DNA of 64,000 bases, taken from Marinomonas transparens. GTDB taxonomy: Bacteria; Pseudomonadota; Gammaproteobacteria; Pseudomonadales; Marinomonadaceae. The translations under genes were made by a program, and so were the position numbers. This document shows, in pieces, positions 58,562 to 64,000 of the stretch. The notes under the pieces are model-generated. The model was not told the origin of the DNA, ran no database searches, and saw only the letters and a program-made list of their open reading frames with translations. Every line of letters begins with the position of its first letter. Position 1 is the first letter of the stretch. The stretch lies in contig NZ_JAEMNX010000023.1 of assembly GCF_016463975.1 (NCBI RefSeq), forward strand, positions 17,827 to 81,826. The letters are read 5' to 3'.

Positions 58562-61500
58562 ATGGCTGATACTATAACAATAGACTCGGTAATTGACGAT
58601 GTGGGCAGTAAACAAGGCTCATTTACGTCTGATGTTCAGACGGACGACAAGAGCTTGCTGTTATCGGGAACCACAGAGGCGGGCTCAACGGTCAAAATAT
58701 ACAAGGCTAGTACTGGCGAGTTTTTGGGTGATGCTACGGTGACGGGTGCGAACTGGACATACCCTGCGGAACTGAATGAAGGCGATAAGGAGTATCAATT
58801 TATTGCCAAAGCGACAGATGCAGCGGGCAACGTAGTAGGAGAGTCATCTGGATTTAAAGTGACATTGGATACGGTGGCGCCTTTTCTTATAACTCTGGAG
58901 GCGGTCACTGATGATGTAGGTGAGGCGACGGGCCCAGTAAGTTCTGGTGAAATTACGGACGACACGAGCTTGGAGCTGTCGGGTTTTGTTGAGCCGGGTT
59001 CGAAGGTATTTATTTACAATGGCGCCACTAAGATGGGGGAGGCTACGGTTGAGGGTATAGCATGGACATATGATGCTGAACTGGCTAATGGCATGACCTA
59101 TAACCTTACGGCCAAAGCGATGGATTCGGCGGGCAATGAAGCCGACACACCTGATTTCATTGTGAGGGTGGTTGATGTGCCGAAGACCCCAACGTTCTTG
59201 GTCACTGACAATGTGGGTAGCGTGACGGGTACGTTAGAGACAGGGAAGACCACGGACGACACTTCGTTGGAGTTGTCTGGTACGGTTGAGACGGGATCGA
59301 CGGTTGCTATTTATAGTGGCGAAATAAAAATCGGTGACGCCGTAGTTATAGGCGAGAACTGGACATACATTGTCGACCTGAAGCATGGCAGTAGTTATCA
59401 ATTTAAGGTCAAAACGACGGATGTGGCGGGTAATGAAAGTGAGTTCTCGTCCGATTTTAATGTGAAAGCGGACACCAGGGCGGATTCTCCAAGTATTACG
59501 TTCGAAAGCGCTGGTGCAGATGACGTTTATAATGCTGCTGAACTGGGCGTAGATGGCACCGTGACTGCGACGATCTCGGTAACGGATTCTGACGTCGGCG
59601 ACACCTTGACGTACAACGTAAACGGAATAGACACCCTTGTTACGTTAAACGCAGAGCAAATTGCCAATGGCATTGCGATTGAAGTTCACCCAGAAGATAG
59701 CGTCACGGCGACCTTATCGGATGTCGCGGGCAATGTCTCTACAGAAGCGAGTGAAACCGTCGTAAGTGCGGACATCTCAGCCGAAGCGGGCAGCGTGGGC
59801 GTGAATGCGATCACCGAAGACGACGTGATCAACGCCGCAGAAAGCGGTCAAACCGTTGCGGTCACGGGGTCCGCCGCAGGGGGCGACATCGCCGCCGGCG
59901 ATCTGGTCACCATGACCATCAACGGCACGGATTACAGCACCACCGTGCAGGCCGACAACACCTGGTCTGTTGACGTCGCGGGATCTGATCTTGCGAATGA
60001 CACGGCGTTCGAGGCGGTGGTGACCTCTTCTGATGCCGCGGGCAATACCGTCATCAGTACCGGCGCTTCTACTCACACGGTTGACCTCTCAGCAGAGGAA
60101 GGCACCGTGGGCGTGAATGCGATCACCGAAGACGACGTGATCAACGCCGCGGAAAGTGGTCAAACCATTGCGGTCACAGGGTCTGCCGAAGGAGGCGACA
60201 TTGTCGCCGGCGATCTGGTCACCATGACCATCAATGATACGGATTACAGCACCACCGTGCAGGCCGACAACACCTGGTCTGTTGACATAGCGGGTTCTGA
60301 CTTGGCGGCCGACACGGCGTTCGATGCGGTGGTGACGTCTTCTGATGAAGCGGGCAACACCGTAGAGAGCCTCGGTTCTTCTACTCACACGGTTGACCTC
60401 TCAGCAGAGGAAGGCACCGTGGACGTGAATGCGATCACGCCGGATGACGTGATCAACGCCGCAGAAAGCGGTCAAACCGTTGCGGTCACGGGGTCCGCCG
60501 CAGGGGGCGACATCGCCGCCGGCGATGTGGTCACCATGACCATCAATGACACGGATTACAGCACCACCGTGCAGGCCGACAACACCTGGTCTGTTGACGT
60601 GGCGGGATCTGATCTTGCGAATGACACGGCGTTCGACGCGGTGGTGACGTCTTCTGATGCCGCGGGCAACACCGTAGAAAGCATCGGTGCTTCTACTCAT
60701 ACGGTCGATCTGTCAGCCGAAGCGGGCAGCGTGAACGTGAATGCGATCACCGAAGACGACGTGATCAACGCGAACGAGGTGGCTGGTACCGTTTCCGTCA
60801 CAGGTTCCGCCGCAGGGGGCGACATTGCCGCTGGCGATCTGGTCACCATGACCATCAACGGCACGGATTACAGCACCGCAGTGCAGGCCGACGACACCTG
60901 GTCTGTTGACGTGGCGGGATCTGATCTTGCGAATGACACGGCGTTCGACGCGGTGGTGACCTCTTCTGATGCCGCGGGCAATACCGTCGATACCGTCGGT
61001 GCTTCTACTCATACGGTCGATCTGTCAGCCGAAGCAGGCAACGTGAATGTGAATGCGATCACTGAAGACGACGTGATCAACGCCGCGGAAAGCGGTCAAA
61101 CCATTGCGGTCACCGGGTCCGCCGCAGGGGGCGACATCGCCGCCGGCGATCTGGTCACCATGACCATCAACGGCACGGATTACAGCACCACCGTGCAGGC
61201 CGACAACACCTGGTCTGTTGACGTGGCGGGATCTGATCTTGCGAATGACACGGCGTTCGACGCGGTGGTGACCTCTTCTGATGCCGCGGGCAATACCGTC
61301 GATACCGTCGGTGCTTCTACTCATACGGTCGATCTGTCAGCCGAAGCAGGCAACGTGAATGTGAATGCGATCACTGAAGACGACGTGATCAACGCCGCGG
61401 AAAGCGGTCAAACCATTGCGGTCACCGGGTCCGCCGCAGGGGGCGACATCGCCGCCGGCGATCTGGTCACCATGACCATCAACGGCACGGATTACAGCAC

Positions 61501-64000
61501 CACCGTGCAGGCCGACAACACCTGGTCTGTTGACGTGGCGGGATCTGATCTTGCGAATGACACGGCGTTCGACGCGGTGGTGACCTCTTCTGATGCCGCG
61601 GGCAATACCGTCGATACCGTCGGTGCTTCTACTCATACGGTCGATCTGTCAGCCGAAGCAGGCAACGTGAATGTGAATGCGATCACTGAAGACGACGTGA
61701 TCAACGCCGCGGAAAGCGGTCAAACCATTGCGGTCACCGGGTCCGCCGCAGGGGGCGACATCGCCGCCGGCGATCTGGTCACCATGACCATCAACGGCAC
61801 GGATTACAGCACCACCGTGCAGGCCGACAACACCTGGTCTGTTGACGTGGCGGGATCTGATCTTGCGAATGACACGGCGTTCGACGCGGTGGTGACCTCT
61901 TCTGATGCCGCGGGCAATACCGTCGATACCGTCGGTGCTTCTACTCATACGGTCGATCTGTCAGCCGAAGCAGGCAACGTGAATGTGAATGCGATCACTG
62001 AAGACGACGTGATCAACGCCGCGGAAAGCGGTCAAACCGTTGCGGTCACGGGGTCCGCCGCAGGGGGCGACATCGCCGCCGGCGATCTGGTCACCATGAC
62101 CATCAACGGCACGGATTACAGCACCACCGTGCAGGCCGACAACACCTGGTCTGTTGACGTGGCGGGATCTGATCTTGCGAATGACACGGCGTTCGACGCG
62201 GTGGTGACGTCTTCTGATGCCGCGGGCAACACCGTAGAAAGCATCGGTGCTTCTACTCATACGGTCGATCTGTCAGCCGAAGCGGGCAGCGTGAACGTGA
62301 ATGCGATCACCGAAGACGACGTGATCAACGCGAACGAGGTGGCTGGTACCGTTTCCGTCACAGGTTCCGCCGCAGGGGGCGACATTGCCGCTGGCGATCT
62401 GGTCACCATGACCATCAACGGCACGGATTACAGCACCGCAGTGCAGGCCGACGACACCTGGTCTGTTGACGTGGCGGGATCTGATCTTGCGAATGACACG
62501 GCGTTCGACGCGGTGGTGACCTCTTCTGATGCCGCGGGCAATACCGTCGATACCGTCGGTGCTTCTACTCATACGGTCGATCTGTCAGCCGAAGCAGGCA
62601 ACGTGAATGTGAATGCGATCACTGAAGACGACGTGATCAACGCCGCGGAAAGCGGTCAAACCGTTGCGGTCACGGGGTCCGCCGCAGGGGGCGACATCGC
62701 CGCCGGCGATCTGGTCACCATGACCATCAACGGCACGGATTACAGCACCACCGTGCAGGCCGACAACACCTGGTCTGTTGACGTCGCGGGATCTGATCTT
62801 GCGAATGACACGGCGTTCGACGCAGTGGTGACCTCTTCTGATGAAGCGGGCAATACCGTCGATACCGTCGGTGCTTCTACTCATACGGTCGATCTCTCAG
62901 CGGAAGCGGGCACCGTGGGCGTGAATGCGATCACCGAAGACGACGTGATCAACGCGAACGAAGCGGCTGGCACAATTTCCGTCACAGGTTCCGCCGCAGG
63001 GGGCGACATTGCCGCTGGCGATCTGGTCACCATGACCATCAACGGCACGGATTACAGCACCACCGTGCAGGCCGACAACACCTGGTCTGTTGACGTCGCG
63101 GGATCTGATCTTGCGAATGACACGGCGTTCGAGGCGGTGGTGACCTCTTCTGATGCCGCGGGCAATACCGTCATCAGTACCGGCGCTTCTACTCACACGG
63201 TTGACCTCTCAGCAGAGGAAGGCACCGTGGGCGTGAATGCGATCACCGAAGACGACGTGATCAACGCCGCGGAAAGTGGTCAAACCATTGCGGTCACAGG
63301 GTCTGCCGAAGGAGGCGACATTGTCGCCGGCGATCTGGTCACCATGACCATCAATGATACGGATTACAGCACCACCGTGCAGGCCGACAACACCTGGTCT
63401 GTTGACATAGCGGGTTCTGACTTGGCGGCCGACACGGCGTTCGATGCGGTGGTGACGTCTTCTGATGAAGCGGGCAACACCGTAGAGAGCCTCGGTTCTT
63501 CTACTCACACGGTTGACCTCTCAGCAGAGGAAGGCACCGTGGACGTGAATGCGATCACGCCGGATGACGTGATCAACGCCGCAGAAAGCGGTCAAACCGT
63601 TGCGGTCACGGGGTCCGCCGCAGGGGGCGACATCGCCGCCGGCGATGTGGTCACCATGACCATCAATGATACGGATTACAGCACCACCGTGCAGGCCGAC
63701 AACACCTGGTCTGTTGACGTGGCGGGATCTGATCTTGCGAATGACACGGCGTTCGACGCGGTGGTGACCTCTTCTGATGCCGCGGGCAACACTGTAGAAA
63801 GCATCGGTGCTTCTACTCATACGGTCGATCTGTCAGCCGAAGCGGGCAGCGTGAACGTGAATGCGATCACCGAAGACGACGTGATCAACGCGAACGAGGC
63901 GGCTGGTACCGTTTCCGTCACAGGTTCCGCTGAAGGGGGCGATATCGCCGCTGGCGATGTGGTCACCATGACCATCAACGGCACGGATTACAGCACCACC
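58562..64000 (+). CDS. Giant repetitive Ig-like adhesin, partial (3' end outside)
   Basis: An open frame of 1813 codons from ATG 58562 to the window edge, without a stop. The start MADTITIDSVIDDVGS has no signal peptide, as in type I-secreted Bap/LapA-type adhesins, whose export signal is C-terminal (not visible). Domains 1-3 (about residues 3-300) are divergent Ig-like modules, each with DDxSLxLSGT..GSTVxIY and TDxAGNES signatures. A linking domain (about 305-403) follows, and from residue 404 there are 104-residue repeats with VTGSAAGGDIAAGD and TMTINGTDYSTTVQAD. Probably a surface adhesin for biofilm formation, secreted by a type I system not in the window. The repeats are clearly more GC-rich than neighbouring genes. 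Confidence 0.88.
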   Translation, partial: MADTITIDSVIDDVGSKQGSFTSDVQTDDKSLLLSGTTEAGSTVKIYKASTGEFLGDATVTGANWTYPAELNEGDKEYQFIAKATDAAGNVVGESSGFKVTLDTVAPFLITLEAVTDDVGEATGPVSSGEITDDTSLELSGFVEPGSKVFIYNGATKMGEATVEGIAWTYDAELANGMTYNLTAKAMDSAGNEADTPDFIVRVVDVPKTPTFLVTDNVGSVTGTLETGKTTDDTSLELSGTVETGSTVAIYSGEIKIGDAVVIGENWTYIVDLKHGSSYQFKVKTTDVAGNESEFSSDFNVKADTRADSPSITFESAGADDVYNAAELGVDGTVTATISVTDSDVGDTLTYNVNGIDTLVTLNAEQIANGIAIEVHPEDSVTATLSDVAGNVSTEASETVVSADISAEAGSVGVNAITEDDVINAAESGQTVAVTGSAAGGDIAAGDLVTMTINGTDYSTTVQADNTWSVDVAGSDLANDTAFEAVVTSSDAAGNTVISTGASTHTVDLSAEEGTVGVNAITEDDVINAAESGQTIAVTGSAEGGDIVAGDLVTMTINDTDYSTTVQADNTWSVDIAGSDLAADTAFDAVVTSSDEAGNTVESLGSSTHTVDLSAEEGTVDVNAITPDDVINAAESGQTVAVTGSAAGGDIAAGDVVTMTINDTDYSTTVQADNTWSVDVAGSDLANDTAFDAVVTSSDAAGNTVESIGASTHTVDLSAEAGSVNVNAITEDDVINANEVAGTVSVTGSAAGGDIAAGDLVTMTINGTDYSTAVQADDTWSVDVAGSDLANDTAFDAVVTSSDAAGNTVDTVGASTHTVDLSAEAGNVNVNAITEDDVINAAESGQTIAVTGSAAGGDIAAGDLVTMTINGTDYSTTVQADNTWSVDVAGSDLANDTAFDAVVTSSDAAGNTVDTVGASTHTVDLSAEAGNVNVNAITEDDVINAAESGQTIAVTGSAAGGDIAAGDLVTMTINGTDYSTTVQADNTWSVDVAGSDLANDTAFDAVVTSSDAAGNTVDTVGASTHTVDLSAEAGNVNVNAITEDDVINAAESGQTIAVTGSAAGGDIAAGDLVTMTINGTDYSTTVQADNTWSVDVAGSDLANDTAFDAVVTSSDAAGNTVDTVGASTHTVDLSAEAGNVNVNAITEDDVINAAESGQTVAVTGSAAGGDIAAGDLVTMTINGTDYSTTVQADNTWSVDVAGSDLANDTAFDAVVTSSDAAGNTVESIGASTHTVDLSAEAGSVNVNAITEDDVINANEVAGTVSVTGSAAGGDIAAGDLVTMTINGTDYSTAVQADDTWSVDVAGSDLANDTAFDAVVTSSDAAGNTVDTVGASTHTVDLSAEAGNVNVNAITEDDVINAAESGQTVAVTGSAAGGDIAAGDLVTMTINGTDYSTTVQADNTWSVDVAGSDLANDTAFDAVVTSSDEAGNTVDTVGASTHTVDLSAEAGTVGVNAITEDDVINANEAAGTISVTGSAAGGDIAAGDLVTMTINGTDYSTTVQADNTWSVDVAGSDLANDTAFEAVVTSSDAAGNTVISTGASTHTVDLSAEEGTVGVNAITEDDVINAAESGQTIAVTGSAEGGDIVAGDLVTMTINDTDYSTTVQADNTWSVDIAGSDLAADTAFDAVVTSSDEAGNTVESLGSSTHTVDLSAEEGTVDVNAITPDDVINAAESGQTVAVTGSAAGGDIAAGDVVTMTINDTDYSTTVQADNTWSVDVAGSDLANDTAFDAVVTSSDAAGNTVESIGASTHTVDLSAEAGSVNVNAITEDDVINANEAAGTVSVTGSAEGGDIAAGDVVTMTINGTDYSTT
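59771..64000 (+). repeat. Tandem 312-bp (104-residue) repeats within the adhesin gene
   Basis: At least 13 full units plus a partial unit, with exact 312-bp periodicity. The units beginning about 61022, 61334 and 61646 are identical in the bases shown. Units near 60713 and 62273 encode the same sequence, as do those near 60089 and 63209 (10 units apart), so blocks as well as single units have been copied. Every unit encodes one Ig-like domain. Confidence 0.95.

Noticed and set aside
59777..63820. Series of 99-codon open frames on the minus strand, one per adhesin repeat
   Set aside because: They recur exactly every 312 bp and are the antisense of the plus-strand repeat frame, which is open throughout and encodes clear Ig-like domains. 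They have no ribosome binding sites of their own.
59771..64000. Possible CRISPR array because of regular repeats
   Set aside because: The units are 312 bp, coding throughout and without unique spacers; they are protein domain repeats.

Overview
The window looks like chromosomal DNA from a marine gammaproteobacterium, most likely Marinomonas or a near relative in the Oceanospirillales. This is inferred from protein character (CpxP/CpxR/CpxA, DUF3422, DUF1294, CPXCG and YbaP-like proteins), moderate-to-low GC and Fur-type operators; no marker gene fixes the genus.

Layout. Positions 1-17100 are mostly housekeeping and signalling. They hold a branched-chain aminotransferase, a short inverted-repeat (MITE-like) element, an outer-membrane barrel and an isochorismatase-fold hydrolase. 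Next comes a complete cpxP / cpxRA locus with an exact GTAAA-N5-GTAAA operator, then a 2-hydroxyacid dehydrogenase and a three-gene cyclic-di-GMP phosphorelay operon. A TraB/GumN-like protein, a MAPEG protein, a FucP-type sugar symporter and an EamA exporter close the region.

Positions 17090-47730 form a large iron-acquisition island. Its parts are (i) a minus-strand operon for a periplasmic binding protein, permease, ATPase, pseudoazurin-like blue copper protein and MFS transporter; (ii) entC, a 49-codon relic of an entE start, entA and a phosphopantetheinyl transferase; (iii) a TonB receptor and FecBCDE-type importer in the gene order of the acinetobactin bauDCEBA operon; (iv) an amine N-hydroxylase and a Cy-Cy NRPS protein; (v) divergent entE, entB and a stand-alone adenylation protein; (vi) a histidine-decarboxylase-like enzyme with a paired ABC exporter; (vii) a carrier-condensation NRPS protein. 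Together they encode a mixed 2,3-dihydroxybenzoate / azoline / N-hydroxyhistamine siderophore of the anguibactin-acinetobactin type. Four candidate Fur operators, two of them strong, lie in its promoter regions. Two carrier-like domains (ends of the Cy-Cy protein and of the adenylation protein) have lost the phosphopantetheine serine, so the chain must be carried by the carrier in the 725-residue protein. No thioesterase or siderophore-interacting reductase is seen.

Positions 47800-53600 hold a GH79-like glycosidase, a Blc-type lipocalin, a Cys-rich secreted protein, a DUF3422 protein, a multi-pass membrane protein and a cold-shock protein with a strong terminator. Positions 53947-64000 hold a 7TM-type sensor kinase and its response regulator, two small orphan genes, and the start of a giant repetitive adhesin that runs off the right edge. 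At least 13 tandem 312-bp (104-residue) Ig-like repeats are visible. Short direct-repeat motifs are duplicated upstream of the small genes and upstream of the adhesin; they may be response-regulator sites.
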